64,000 bases of DNA from assembly GCF_028858725.1 (NCBI RefSeq), contig NC_084771.1, forward strand, positions 6,600,915 to 6,664,914, written 5' to 3'. The DNA comes from Colius striatus. Taxonomy: Eukaryota > Chordata > Aves > Coliiformes > Coliidae. Under the pieces are notes generated by a model that saw only the letters and a list, made by a program, of their open reading frames with translations, searched no databases and had not been told where the DNA came from. Both the position numbers and the translations under genes were made by a program. Below are positions 1 through 52,000 of the stretch, in pieces. The stretch's first letter is position 1. Each line of letters opens with the position of its first letter.

Positions 1-83
1 GGGCTACCGTGCCGCGCCCCACTGAGGAAGCCGGGGGCGCGGCGCTGCAGCTCCAGCCCGGCCGGAACGCTGCCGCAGCTGGG

Positions 84-118
84 CCCGGGCCTGGGCCTGG
101 GCCGGGGCCGGGCGGGGC
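84..118. repeat. GGGCCT/GGGGCC-type simple repeat in the MSN promoter
   Basis: Short degenerate hexamer array (gggcct, gggcct, ggggcc, gggcgg) immediately upstream of the GC boxes. It is G-rich on the + strand and could form G-quadruplexes; no expansion is seen. Confidence 0.6.
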
Positions 119-266
119 AGGGGGCGGTCCCGGGGCCGGGCGGGGCTTGCGCCGGGGCGGGCGGACGAGAGGCGCGGCGCGGAGTCCCGTTAGAAGCAGC
201 GCGGAGCCCGTGAAGAGCTTGACTGGCGTAGGAGGAGCGAGCCGTCGTGCCCAGTCCGCCGGGAAG

Positions 267-40233
<39,967 letters not shown>

Positions 40234-41932
40234 ACTCTCCCCTGCATCTGCTGCCCTGCTCTCTCTTCTCCCTCTCTCCCCATCCTCTCCTGTCATTCAC
40301 TCATAACCGTGCTACGCTGGAACCACTACAGAAGAGTGACCATGGTCTTATTTATAGAGTTGTGGGCAAATGTTGGAGTTAAGCAACAGAAGAAAAAAGG
40401 ATTTACATCTTCCTGAGGTGGCTTGGGAAATTGGAGCAAATTTGAAGTTGTTTGGCTTTGTGTAAAGTCTCACTGCATTTAGTTTTTTATTGCTTACTGA
40501 AGTGGCTGTGTTGCTGTCCTCTGCCACAGGACGGGGGGAGGGCCGGCGGATACTCTGAGTTACATATAGTAAAGTGCTAACAGTTTGACACTGTGCCTTT
40601 CTACTAGCCTGTGCAAGCTTCAGTATTAAGCTCGCTAGCTAGGCTCTGAACATCTGACTTAATACAAGGTCTGAGTCATGTAGCTGAGAAGGGGAGGCTG
40701 GAGCTTAGGAGGAAGAGTTGGAGGTAGAATATGGAGTTTTTCTTTCTGAAGACCAAAGCTTTTGTCCTTCAAACATCAGCAGACCAAACTGATTCTGTGA
40801 CATTCCTGCTGATGTTAATTTTTTTTGTTTGATGATGGAACTTTGAATTTCCTAATTATGACGAGGCCTTGCGACTGTTTCTACTGATGCAGTGTGGTTT
40901 GTAGCCTCAACTTCCCTGCTTTCCAGAAGTTGTCTCTGGGAAATGGCTCTCATCGCTTTCATGTGTCTGCCTTGAGTGTAACCAGTGAGGCAGACACCTG
41001 AAGAGCATTACCTTCCTTTTTGGGTTTGTCAATGGGAACTTAAAGGGTTAGGTAGAAATGTAAGAGACTAACAATTCCTGTAACTGTATTTTCCCTTGCT
41101 GAACCAGTACATTTCTCATGTGAACTGGATTTCAGATTTTTCCCCAAGAGGCCTTTTTTAGCACATAGTCACTGGTGCCTTATGACTGTGTATAGATCTA
41201 CTGTAGCTCAGATGCCTTTAGTTTAATCTAAATGTAATCATAGAAGGTGATCAGCAGCTGGGGACCAAGAACTATGTGTGTATCTAGGTGAGGTGCAAGA
41301 CTGCATCCGTCTTCCTGGCTTTGAGCAGTGTTTGAGGGGAGAGGATCTTGAGATATTTGTCCACTTGCTGCCTTAATCCTAGTATTCTGCCAGATCCCTG
41401 GCTTAAGTGCCCTTCTTTCCCCAGAAGGATGCTTTGCCCCACTGTGACTTTGAGAACAGAAGACACTGTCTCTTAGAAATGGGACACTGGTGGTTGTGAG
41501 ACTGGTCCCCAGAGCCATTTGTACCAGTTGTTGTAATACCCATCACCTCCTGTCTCCAAGTTATCCATGCTAAAGTTACCCAGAATCCTTCTTCCCATTC
41601 CTGGGAGAAAACAGCCATGTATGCTCAGGGTTGAATTGGATTTTGCCTTGATCCTTTATAGAAGGAAACATTCACCTTCAGAAGAGGCCTGTTAAAAGAT
41701 TCTACCTACAATGGGGTTGTCCTTTGCTTTGCCTTCCTTGCATTAGCCTGTCCCTATAGGAAGTCATGAGGCTAGCCAGTGATTTATTTTCTTGCCTAGC
41801 ACGATCCTGAATCTTGTGACTTTCTCAGTTTTGTGGATTCCCCCTTTGTATGGTGATGGAAGGAAAAGATGTGCATGCTAGAGCACTTTCATCTCCTTGT
41901 GCTGTGGAATGGTAAAGGGGGACTGTGCCAAA

Positions 41933-41960
41933 AATAAATGTTTATGATAGTGTTAATAAA
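41933..41960 (+). terminator. MSN: Paired poly(A) signals, proximal MSN site
   Basis: AATAAA at 41933-41938 and again at 41955-41960, about 1.7 kb past the stop. Candidate proximal polyadenylation site. Confidence 0.5.
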
Positions 41961-42498
41961 CTGCAGTATTTCCCCAAGAATTCCTTGGGCTGCTGGAATC
42001 AACCTTACCAGTGCTGTATTTTATTTTTCTGGAAGCAATACAAGTCTGTGTGAAGGACCCACACAAATGCTAACCAACCAGCCTCTGTAAGGAGCACAGC
42101 TTAAGTGTGCTGCTTCTAAACAACCACATGAGTTGTGGGACCCCCCCTTGTTTCCCCTGGACACAGCATGCCTTTGGGGGATGATGTGACATGGTAGGCT
42201 TTTGATTGGCCAGAACCACACACCTCTCTAGTTTGAAAGTCACAAATGAAAGATTGCAGTTAAATTTGTCAGAACTGATTTGTGCATTTCTGTACTGAAG
42301 GGTTATTGGCACTGGCTCTATGTGAGTCTCCTTATGGGGGGAACAGACAACCTTTATACTTCTGTTTTGGTGCTTTAAAGCTGATTTCCAGCACTTATGT
42401 CTGTGGCAACTGTTGATATATCTGGGGAGAGAAAAGCCTGTGTTACATTTTAACAGTTTCCTAACAAGCTGATGTATGTTGCCTGGAATATGTGTTCA

Positions 42499-42504
42499 AA
42501 TAAA
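42499..42504 (+). terminator. MSN: Poly(A) signal, candidate main MSN site
   Basis: AATAAA in tgttcaaataaaaaaaca, about 2.3 kb past the stop and followed by a T-rich stretch. Confidence 0.5.
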
Positions 42505-43100
42505 AAAACAGTAAGCCTTTTCTGCTTTGATGGGTCGCACAACACTGCTGAGCTCATGTATTATGATGCTGGCATGACTTCTGTTTATAGGGTTATCTTA
42601 ATTGTTCTAATTCCAAATGCTCCAATACAGCAATAGAACAGCCTGTGCCAGTGAGTCCACTTAACTCTTTTTGTAGTTGTTTCAGCCCTGCCTTTTTCTT
42701 AACCAGTATTATATTCCAGTGGTATCTAATGATATTTGATTTCAATACTTCTAGCTATGCACAATTAGAAAATATTAGTCATGGGATGGAGGATATGTTT
42801 ATGGTTCTCTTTCCCTTGGAAATGTATACTGTATTGTAAAGAAAATGGTATTTTGCAAGAAAACTAATGTAAGAAGCTTTCAGTATTATGAGGAGATTTG
42901 TAGACACATTTTTTATTTGTTAGAATACAGTGAATTGTTCTTCCTCTCCATGTTCCAGTTTAATTGGATAACTGCTCCTCTTGGGGGTGGGGGGAGGGAA
43001 CTCCTTTATCAAATGTTTGCCTGGCTTGTTTATTCTTGTTTTATTTTTTGTTGTTGTAAATTATATTGAGGTTTTTTGACCAATCTTTTTACTAGATTAT

Positions 43101-43247
43101 AATAAAACATCAGTTCCTTAAGGTTGTGGAGTAATTCATGGGTCCATGTGCTTATCTGCAGAGAGAACCTTGATGTTAGGCTTTTTTTTTTCCTGTTTGG
43201 AGGAGTTGTTAAAATCCATACCTTGTTCTTCCTAAAGTGCCAATAAA
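43101..43247 (+). terminator. MSN: Distal poly(A) signals of MSN
   Basis: AATAAA at 43101-43106 and 43242-43247. The T-rich, GT-rich stretch between them (43181-43215) is a reasonable downstream element for the first. Confidence 0.45.
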
Positions 43248-44162
43248 CTTCAGAGAAACTCAGTAGATGGTGTCTGCCTGGTTACTTAAGGCTTGAGTCT
43301 ATTACTGTGTCTCCAAGCTGAACAAGTCTGCTACGTGGTTCCAAAGAAGTCAGCCTTATAGCACTCTAGCAAATAAGGAGCTCTTACTTGCAACTGAAAA
43401 GCAACTGCTTGAATAAAATCCCTTTCTTCCTCCCTAGCCCTTCAAGCTATCTGACAGGAGCCAGTACTGGGATTCATGTTTCTTTGTGGAGACATTGAAT
43501 ATACATTTATATTCTGGTTAACTTGTAAATGGACCAGTCTAATGGAGAAGGAGCTGCTATCAGAACTTGCCACTGGTGAGTGTTCCTTCCAGGATTCCAG
43601 AAACCTGAACACCGTTGGAGGAACTGCATGTCTGCTTCAGCACTGCTGCAGCCTTCAAATGAAGGTTGCACTGGTCTGGGAGGGTTGGTCTCACAAAGGG
43701 GGTTCTTGTTGCCTTTATTGCCCTTGCTTCTTAATGGACAATAACTTGCAGCTTGTGTTTAAATTCCTAGAGTCGCTGAGGACTCTGTGCTTGCAGACAG
43801 ATTGCTCTACTCTTCTGCGTGAGTGGTCTGTCTCTGTGGAGACTGAAGAGGCTTAGTAATTCTCTGGTTAGGTATATCTGTCTGTCTTCAGTTTGTCTTT
43901 GAGGAAATGGAAGTAAAAAGCAATAATGGCCAAAGTCTGCTTCTGTGCAAGACTATGTTAAGTATTCAGAACTCCAGTCTTAGCTGTTGGAAGGAACTTT
44001 GTAGTTTAGAATGAGGAAATTGTCTAACACAAGTTTGTGTAGACAGTTTCTGCTGGATTTGCGATTGTCTGTTACAATTCAGGTCTAGTTTAGGACGTAA
44101 GTTTTGAGAGTCCAGATGTTTTTGTCTGTGGGACAGGGACAGCCTACAGAGTCAGTCCCCAG

Positions 44163-44842
44163 ACCTGAAGAGCAGCTCTGCAGAGAGAGACCTGGGAGTA
44201 CTGGTTGGTTATAAACTAAACATGAGCCAGTAATATGCTCTTGTGGGCAAGAAGGCCAATGGCATCCTGGGGATATGAATAGTGTGGCCAGCAGGTCAAG
44301 GGAGGTTCTCCACCTCTACTCTGCCTTGGTGAGGCATCATCTGGAGTCCTGTGTCCAGTTCTGGGCTCCTCAGCTCAAGAGGGACAGGGAACTGCTGGAG
44401 TCCAGCTCAGGGCCACCAAGATGATCAGGGAAATGGAGCAACTTTCATATGAGGAAAGGCTGCAGGAACTGGGGCTGTTTAGTCTGGAGAAGAGGAGACT
44501 GAGGGGTGATCTTATTAACATTTATAAATATCTAAAGGGTGGGTGTCAGGAGGCTGGCACATCCCTTTTTTCTATTGTATCTAGCAACAGGACAAGGGGT
44601 GATGGGATGAAGCTGGAACACAAAGTTTCACTTAAATATAAGAAAAAACTGTTTCACTGTTCAGGTGAGGGAGCCCTGGCACAGGCTGCCCAGGGAGAGT
44701 GTGGAGGCTCCTTCCTTGAAGGTCTTCAAGACCCACCTGGACATGTTCCTATGCGACCTGATCTAGGTGACCCTGCTTCTGCAGGGGGATTGGACCAGAT
44801 GATCTCTAAAGGTCCCTTCCAACCCCCACCATTCTATGATTG
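44163..44842 (+). mobile_element. CR1 LINE 3' portion
   Basis: Starts within the RDLGVL coding part of ORF2 (ctgaagagcagctctgcag) and keeps the full 3' end: [58 protein letters not shown], the 3' UTR and a final accattctatgatt. Small deletions break the frame near 44210-44410. It is the best reference here for what the 15-kb and 35-kb copies have lost. Confidence 0.92.
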
Positions 44843-47800
44843 CCTGCTTGGGCTAGTACAGTTGGAGGGAAGCAGGGGCATTCTTATCTTAGCAACCTGA
44901 TGTGAGATTCCCTGTGTGAACAGGTGAGCAGGCTCAGGAGCCTTCCAGACACTTCCCTTGTTTTAATTTTCTGTGATGAACAAAATGGAATGTAAATATC
45001 CCCTGATGACATGCATTTCAGTTGAGGTCAATACTGTTAGGAACTATGGCAACTTAATAAGGGAACTATATTTCATTTTGCTTTCTACTTATCAGGGCAG
45101 GAATCTGCCTGCTGATGGCACTGTTGACTTGAAATCTTGTTTTGGACTGTGCAACCAGTAGACAATCTCAGAGATACTGGGTAAGATTTTTCTTGTGTTA
45201 GCTCATCCTAGAAGCTGCTACTTCTACCTGTAACCTGGCTGCAGACTTGCTGCCTCATGCTGCAGTAGTCATTAAAGAACGAGTAGTGCTGAAACCACAA
45301 AAGGGACTTTTAGGAGCTGCTGGAAGGGACTGTAGCTCCTGCTGTTGAGAATGTGCTTGATCTGAGCAGGTGTTAACAGCATCCTTACAGCTTTCTGGTG
45401 AGCAGAGATAGCTGGAAAATTACAAGCACCCATGATTGCTGTTGCCTCTGTGCATCATCTTTTAAAGAAATACAACTCAGGGCTGACCTTCAGTCATCAA
45501 GACTGACTGGAGGAAGAAGGGGATGTGGAATATATTGCTCTTGAGCTGGGAGGTTATGGTGAAGGCTGTCTATACCTCACTGTCCTCTCATCTGTCTTTG
45601 AAGCATCCTTGACTAGAGGAGAAGCATCTGCAAGTGAAGGCCTTCACTGGGACACCGTCATTTCTTAGTGGCCTTCACCCAGCCGTACTGTAGCTGCATT
45701 GCCAGAGGTGGCTGCTGTCAAGAAACCCTGTTGTGAATTAATCTTGTTTCCTTGTTGCAGTGTCAGCCCATCTTTGATTGCATTACTGCCCTCTGGCTTC
45801 CAGCAGTGAAAGTTTGGCCCTTACGTTTGTTTACAGTGATTCTCAGAAAGTTGCTAAACATCTACAGAAATTCATCTGCATCACCTTCAGCTTTGTGATG
45901 GCTTGTTCAGCTACTTCCCGAGTTCCTCTGTCTCCCCTCTAGATGCTTTTTTCCCCAAGAATTCAACTGCTGAGCACTTGTGATTTTATCAAATACTGAT
46001 TTGATGAATTGCTCCAGTGTTGGAGCAAACAGGTGTTAATTTGCTTGCCTGGATGACACCTGATACCTTCTGTATATGATGAGTGTGGTTATGGGTACGG
46101 GCCGGATGGTTTCTGACTTGTGTGCAATTTGTCTCTTACCTCTCCTGCTTTTGTGGCTGCTCTGCTGCAGGACAGGCTTCTCCTGCTTCTTCTGTTCCTT
46201 CACAGAGCAATTTATCTTAATTTATCAAATCTTGATTTGAATAGTAGTGAAGTTCCTCCTACAACCCTAGAATTCCAACGTCACTAAAACTACAGGATTA
46301 TACGATGGTTTTCATCTGCGTTCAGAGAGCCAGCAGACTAACACGGTAATTTTAAACCTTCTATCTATGGTCTCTTGGAAGCTATGATGTTCACAGAAGA
46401 GTTCTTCTAGTCTGAGCTGTATGCACAGACTGTCTTCTGCCCAGAGGAACTGATACAGTCTCCCATGTGCTCACTATGCCTGCATGTCTGCTGAGCTGAC
46501 CCAGGGAAGGACCAAAACTCGGTGACAGTGGTCAAAGGAGCTGGGTCTGGTATCTCAGAAGTCTGGATGTGTTTCTGGCTATAGAGGGCTGCAATGGTAT
46601 AGTGTAAGTTCTTGTTGGATCAGTGCAGTGCTGATTTCCATCTATTTCTGTGCAGAAATCAGGGATGAGATGGAGTTAATGGCACCTTGTAGCTGTGTTG
46701 GACATTTGCATGACAGTCCCTGGACTGCGGAGGTGGGGGGAAAACTGTGCTTTGTGTGGTGCAGAATAAATTGAACAATGTATTTCAAGCTAGAAAACCA
46801 CTTTCTTCCCAGCATGTGCTAACAGATTGCTGATTGTGCAGGCACAGCCACTGCACTGACAGCAGTGTGTGACCTGCTGCTGAGCAAGACTGGGAGGCGT
46901 CTGGAAGTGCCCACGTGCACACTAGTGGGAACGTGGCTTCTGCCAAACTTGTGTGAAGCAGTGCTAAAGATTCTCTTCAGCTGTGTCTGCCCTGCTCACA
47001 AAGTGTATGCTGACCTCCAAAGCAACATTATGAGTGTTTTCTTCAAAGCAAGGATATATTTTCTTTCTTTTTTTGCCATCCTTTGGGTTGTTTTTGTGGG
47101 AGGGGTGGTTATTTGCAGAGCTTTCTATTTTTGTGTCCTGGACTAAATGAACACTGGTTTACTCTGGAAGGGCTGCATTTACTTGTAAGCTTCCAGCTGG
47201 ATGGAGTGGGAGAGAGGAGGGAAAAGGACATCTTCTCTTCTTTTCCCACTGTTTCAAAGACCTTAGAACAGACTGTCCAAATGCAGTACAGGGTATGCTT
47301 CTCTCCTACTCTAGCAGGCTTGTTCCTGCTTTCACTAGAGGATAGTTAACCCCTTCAGGACTGGTTGCCTCCCTGCAGGACTGGATGTGATGCTCTTGGA
47401 TCTTGCCTTTCTCTGCTGGCCTCTCTCCCATCGGGTGGCATTGACCTGTCACTTGCTGTGCTCTGAGTTCCTGGCAAGCAGAGAGGTCAGTGCCAGGCAA
47501 ACACACAGATGTCCTTGCTGTGAAAACTGCTGTGCATGTATCTAGCATATCTCTCAATTCAAGGTTTGCTGGAGAGATAAGATACCTCATGGTTTGTTTG
47601 GATGTGCTGTTGGCCTCCTTCCTTGTGTGTCTTATGGCAAGCCTTACTTTCCTTCTACAGAAGTGACTGAGACAGAACTGGGCTGCCTACTGCATCTCTG
47701 TAATGTCTGAAAAATGAAGGCAGGACTAGGCAGAGTCTCTCCACTACAGAGACTGCACAGAGCTATTTTAAGTTTGAGGGTGAGCTGCAGCCCAATAATT

Positions 47801-48667
47801 GAAATGATGAAGTATTCAGGACAGCTTGCAGGAGAGAGCAAACCACTTGGAAAAGCTGACCTGAGAGGGAGGGCCCACAGAGCAGGGACCCTGGCCAGAG
47901 CTGCATTCCACTAAGACAAACCTTCTTGCCTCCCTGCCAGCTCTGCTCTGGTGCAGGTGGGGCTGGGGGAGGGAAGCCTTCAAAGGACAATCTGCAAGTG
48001 ATTTGAAATGCCAAATTAAGTTAACTCCAAGCTACCTTTAAAACTTCACGGGACTTCATTGATCCTCAGGGGCAAATTGATTTAGTCTGGAGAGGAGCAT
48101 AGACTAAACTAGTGACAGTGTTACGAGTTTTCCTCCACAGAAGTTTCACTACTATTGGAGGATCAGCATGAAATGAATGATAGTTATCTGTGCCTTTATG
48201 TCACTTTTCAGCAGACAATTTAGCAAATGAGCAAAGTGTGGCTGCTTCCCATGGCCATCCTGCAAAGTAAATGAATATTCACATTTGGGACCCTGCTGTA
48301 CTGGGGAAGGCAGTGGTGTGGCTGGATGACACCCACATCTAGAGCAGAACCATTAAGTCTTATTCTCACCTCATTGCTGTAAGAACTAGCATGCTCCCTC
48401 TTTCTGAGGCAGAAGCTGTCAGTCCTCCTGCCTGGCTGCTCTTCCACCCCTCAACTTGCAATCCCTTGTATGATTAGACATTGCAATGAATATTGCTCTT
48501 GGGACTGCATTTAAGTCTGCTTCCTAAAAGAGAAGTCTGTAAGGCAAAACAAGGTGAGCACTGCCTCGGCATTGGTATGTGGAGATGATGCTCATCCACC
48601 ATGCTTCACCTACTTCACATGCCTTGATGGGCTGGACTGCAGCGAGGTCCAAGCACAATGCTTCTGT

Positions 48668-48720
48668 CCGTCCTCCCCTACTCCCTCCTCTCCCCTCCCC
48701 TCTCTCTGCCTCCACCCCCA
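48668..48720 (+). repeat. Polypyrimidine tract upstream of the ferredoxin gene
   Basis: About 50 bases almost entirely C and T (cctcccctactccctcctct and following), with interruptions by single G or A. Low-complexity mirror-like sequence, distinct from the splice acceptor tract that follows at 48757-48790. Confidence 0.65.
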
Positions 48721-48756
48721 GGGAGGCTGTCCTAGGGTAGTTTTGTGGTGATGTTT

Positions 48757-48790
48757 TGGGTTTTTTTTCCCTTTTTTCTCCCTTTCTAAG
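48757..48790 (+). promoter_or_regulatory. Strong splice acceptor upstream of the ferredoxin start codon
   Basis: gggttttttttccctttttt, then ctccctttctaag ending at 48790: a long polypyrimidine tract closed by AG, 78 bases before the ATG. It suggests that the ATG-bearing exon is not the first exon and that a non-coding 5' exon lies upstream. A consensus-like donor, AAG/GTGAGC, ends a possible exon at 48553. Confidence 0.5.
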
Positions 48791-48868
48791 CTGTACTCAC
48801 AACTCTTAATCTAGCTGGCCTTGCAACAAACAACATCCCAGGAGACACGGAGCAGGACCCTGAGTACC

Positions 48869-49047
48869 ATGATAGCTCGAGGCATCGCGGGGCTCATGCG
48901 GCCCTTGCGAAGTGGACTGAATGTGAGCACAATTCGCTTTATTTACCTCAGTGGGGTGGCTGAGCAGCATCACACACCAGCTAAGCAGAGGTCACAAAGA
49001 GGCTTCAGCTCCACGCACAAGCTCCAAGATGCTTCTGGGGAATCGAG
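48869..49047 (+). CDS. FDX1-like coding exon 1 (residues 1-59)
   Basis: Whole mitochondrial presequence, [20 protein letters not shown] to KLQDASGES plus two bases of S60. Donor GTGAGT. ATG context is gagtaccATGa, with A at -3. Confidence 0.9.
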
Positions 49048-52000
49048 GTGAGTAAAATGCTGAAACCTCCCTTGCTGCATCTGGAAGGGCCTTTCTGAGG
49101 TGGGCATGCTCTCCTTCTGCCTTATTCCACAGAAGAGAGGAGACACCAGTCCAAAACATGTCCTTGGGGAGGTGGTGAATGAGAAAGCATAGGCTCAGCA
49201 GATGCTGGCAGGAGGAAGGTGGTGCAGGGAGCCAGTCTGAGAGGAGCTGCTGCCTGCTTCTGGAGCTGTGGCAGCCACAGCTGGCGGCCAGGATCTAGAG
49301 TGTGAAAATGACAACACGGCACAAAGAGTCCCTTGAGCGCTGGGACCCAGTTGCCAGCCTCTGAGGAATGGGCATGGTGAGCAAGGGATGGTGGGCAGCT
49401 GGGCCACAAGCCTGCTGTACTCCTGCTGTGAGGAAATTGGGATGATCCCTGCGTTCCACTGTGTGCAGCAGATTCTCTTGGGAGTCTCATCCCTGCTGCT
49501 GTAAAGGTGGAGTAGAGAACTGATGATGTCTGCAGCTCCAGGGAGCAAAATCCTCTCTTCAGGTTGTGGGAAGCCACAGTGCAAGTGCTTGTGCCTTGCT
49601 GGATGCTCCTTTTGACAGCGAGAGTAGGGAGGTGGCTCAAGCACTCAGCTGCCCAGATGATGGCTGTAGGTGTGAGAGGCTGCAGGAGCCCATGGCACCA
49701 GTGTCCTGCCAGGCTCCTGAGGCCAGTGGCCTCCACTGGGCTTTGCTGAGGCTGCTTGCTCAGGACAGGATGAACAGTGTGTCATGGTGGCTCAGTTTCA
49801 GAGCTGAACTCTCTGGGAGAAACTAGTCAGAAGCTTGTGTTTAGAAATGCCTCTAAATGCATTTTATTTCTGCCACTCCTAGCTGGTCCCTGAACAGACC
49901 AGTCTGTTTAGGGACCTGGGCAGCAGAGTCCCATGAGAGACTGTCGTGGAGGGCAAAGGAGTCCACTCTCCTCAAAATGGAACTCTTAAAGGTGCAGGAG
50001 CAGGCTGTCCCCATGTACCAAAGGGGTGGGGCTGATGAGAGGCTACCTGGCATAGAGTGCTCATCTCTGTTTCTACAGCAGGAACCACTGCAGGCTCCGT
50101 GTCAGTTTTTTTCTCTATTCCTTAGAGATGATTCAGAAGGAGATTGCATTTTTATGAGCAAAATAAAGGGAATTTGTAGATCTCCAGCACCAGTACAAGC
50201 TGGGTCAGACTGTAATCTGCTAGACATTGAGAAAAAGACCCAATCGACATCACAGAAAATACAATAAACCCTTTTGCTCTCTGGCCTTAGAGAAAAGCTG
50301 ATGACATCCTGCTTAATGGGATTTATGAAGACTCATTATCAATGGATTTTATTTCTAATTGGTTTGTTCCTTATAAAGTTCTCTCTGGCAGTACTCTTCC
50401 CTCTGTAGCATGATCTCAGTGCAAACTTCACAGCTATTTTTGTAACCAGGGGACCTTGCTGCAGACTAATGGCCCGGGCATTGTTTTCTGTTGAAGCTTT
50501 CTGGACAGCAGGAAGCTGGCCTCCTCAGATGAAGGTACAGCAGCCCCTGTGTTCCCCTCCTGCCAGCTGAACCAAGACACAGCTGAAAACAAGAGAACAG
50601 CCAAGGCAAAAAATAGTTTCATCTCTTTTCTTTACTCCCCAGTCTTTATGGAACATGGGGGTTGGCTTTCCCAAGAGATAATGGTTGGGAATTTTCTGCA
50701 CCCCAAGTCTTGCTGAAGAAGTCCACGTGGCAATGTTTTAAGAAACACCATCTATAATCATTTAGAGATGCACTGCAATGATTTATTGGCAGGTAAATGG
50801 GATTAGATAGATGGTGACTGTGACTTCTGTGAAGTAGAATGAATAAGATCTGCAAACTTGAAAGAGGAGAACATTTCTTCCTCCTTTTCCATCCCATTCC
50901 ATTCAGCTGGACACATTCCCCATACCTCACCTCTTGTGGGTTAAGAAAGAGCAAAGGAAATAGTTTAATCTTGATTCTTAGATTTAAGGTTCAAAGGAGA
51001 TCAGCAGAGGTCTCCACATGCTTCATTTTCATCTGCCACAGAGCAGAGAGGGGTGGGCAGACAGGATAAATGCTTTCAGCTGCTGGTGTTGCTAACCCAA
51101 GGACAATTCCCATTTAACCAATTCTTCCTCCGAATCTCAACTTCCCAAGAGGATGCCTGGTGCATTTGCTGTAACATATGACTCTGGGGCTGTCACAGGT
51201 TGCACTCAATGTGTATTGCAAATATACTAAAGGAAACCAGGAGACAATGCTAGAAATGCCCAGAGCTCTGAGCCATGCTTGCTGTTTGTTTTGCTGGCCT
51301 CAGGGCTTCCAGGAGAAACATTATCAAGCTTTATAGCAGATTGCACTTTTGTTGGAAGAAGTTTGATGCTGTTTCACTCAGTCTGGTGTAAGTGAGGAAA
51401 AATCAGGGGACTGTGAGGTTTACCAGTTGTCACTGCAGAATTCACTCTCTCTTCAAGGCTGTGATCCTTTCTTCCTATGCCAGCAAAGACAGCAACAAGG
51501 CCACAGGGCAGCACTGACACTTGCTAAAGCTTGGGGGTTTGTCAGAGCTGTGAGAGACAGAGACACACCTTTCCAGAGATCTGGGAGAGCAGTGCGTGTT
51601 GTTAGCCTGATGGAAGAGGAGAGGGTGGGCCCAGCTCCTGCCAGTGGAGGATGTCCTGGGCTTTGGAGTGATGTGAGCTTTGACGTAGGCACTTGGGCAC
51701 TGCCATGTTCAGAGATACTGGGTAAAATACCCACTGCCTCCAGGGTGCTGCCCTGTGTCAGCACAGGAGGTGGGATGTCCTGCTTCTAAATAATCAGGTG
51801 AGTTTGTACCCTAAGAACAAACCACTGTTTGCTTGGGTATTTCCCCTGGAACGTGTAATAGATGGTGTCAGAATACACTGTCTTGGTGAGAAATCTCTGG
51901 CACTGCTGTTCAGGGTGGTAGCTTTCAGACTGGTGAGGAGAGCCTGGTCTGGGGGAGATGAAGTGAATTCTGTTTCCCTCTTACTTGTAGAAGCTGTTTC

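Larger units (their letters stand above)
40234..43430 (+). other. MSN: MSN 3' UTR and downstream poly(A) region
   Basis: Follows the MSN stop. There is no long frame with a recognisable domain. AATAAA hexamers occur at 41933, 41955, 42499, 43101, 43242 and 43412. Moesin mRNAs in other vertebrates have 3' UTRs of roughly 2 kb, which favours use of the 42499 signal or those near 43.1-43.25 kb. The exact end cannot be read from the sequence. Confidence 0.7.
43431..48756. other. Intergenic region between MSN and the FDX1-like gene
   Basis: About 5.3 kb. It holds one plus-strand CR1 (44163-44842). Short open frames (43476-43856, 46865-47349, 47306-47590) have no recognisable domain and no splice-supported extension. 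No CpG island is seen. A pyrimidine-rich tract lies at 48668-48720, just upstream of the ferredoxin gene. Confidence 0.75.

Noticed and set aside
43476-43856. 126-codon frame downstream of MSN
   Set aside because: Cys-rich by composition but no motif, no promoter, and close to MSN poly(A) signals; likely chance.
49122-49736. 204-codon antisense frame in the ferredoxin intron 1
   Set aside because: Composition (Ser, Leu, Pro, His mixed) and an overlapping open frame in another register suggest GC-driven chance; no domain or splice context.
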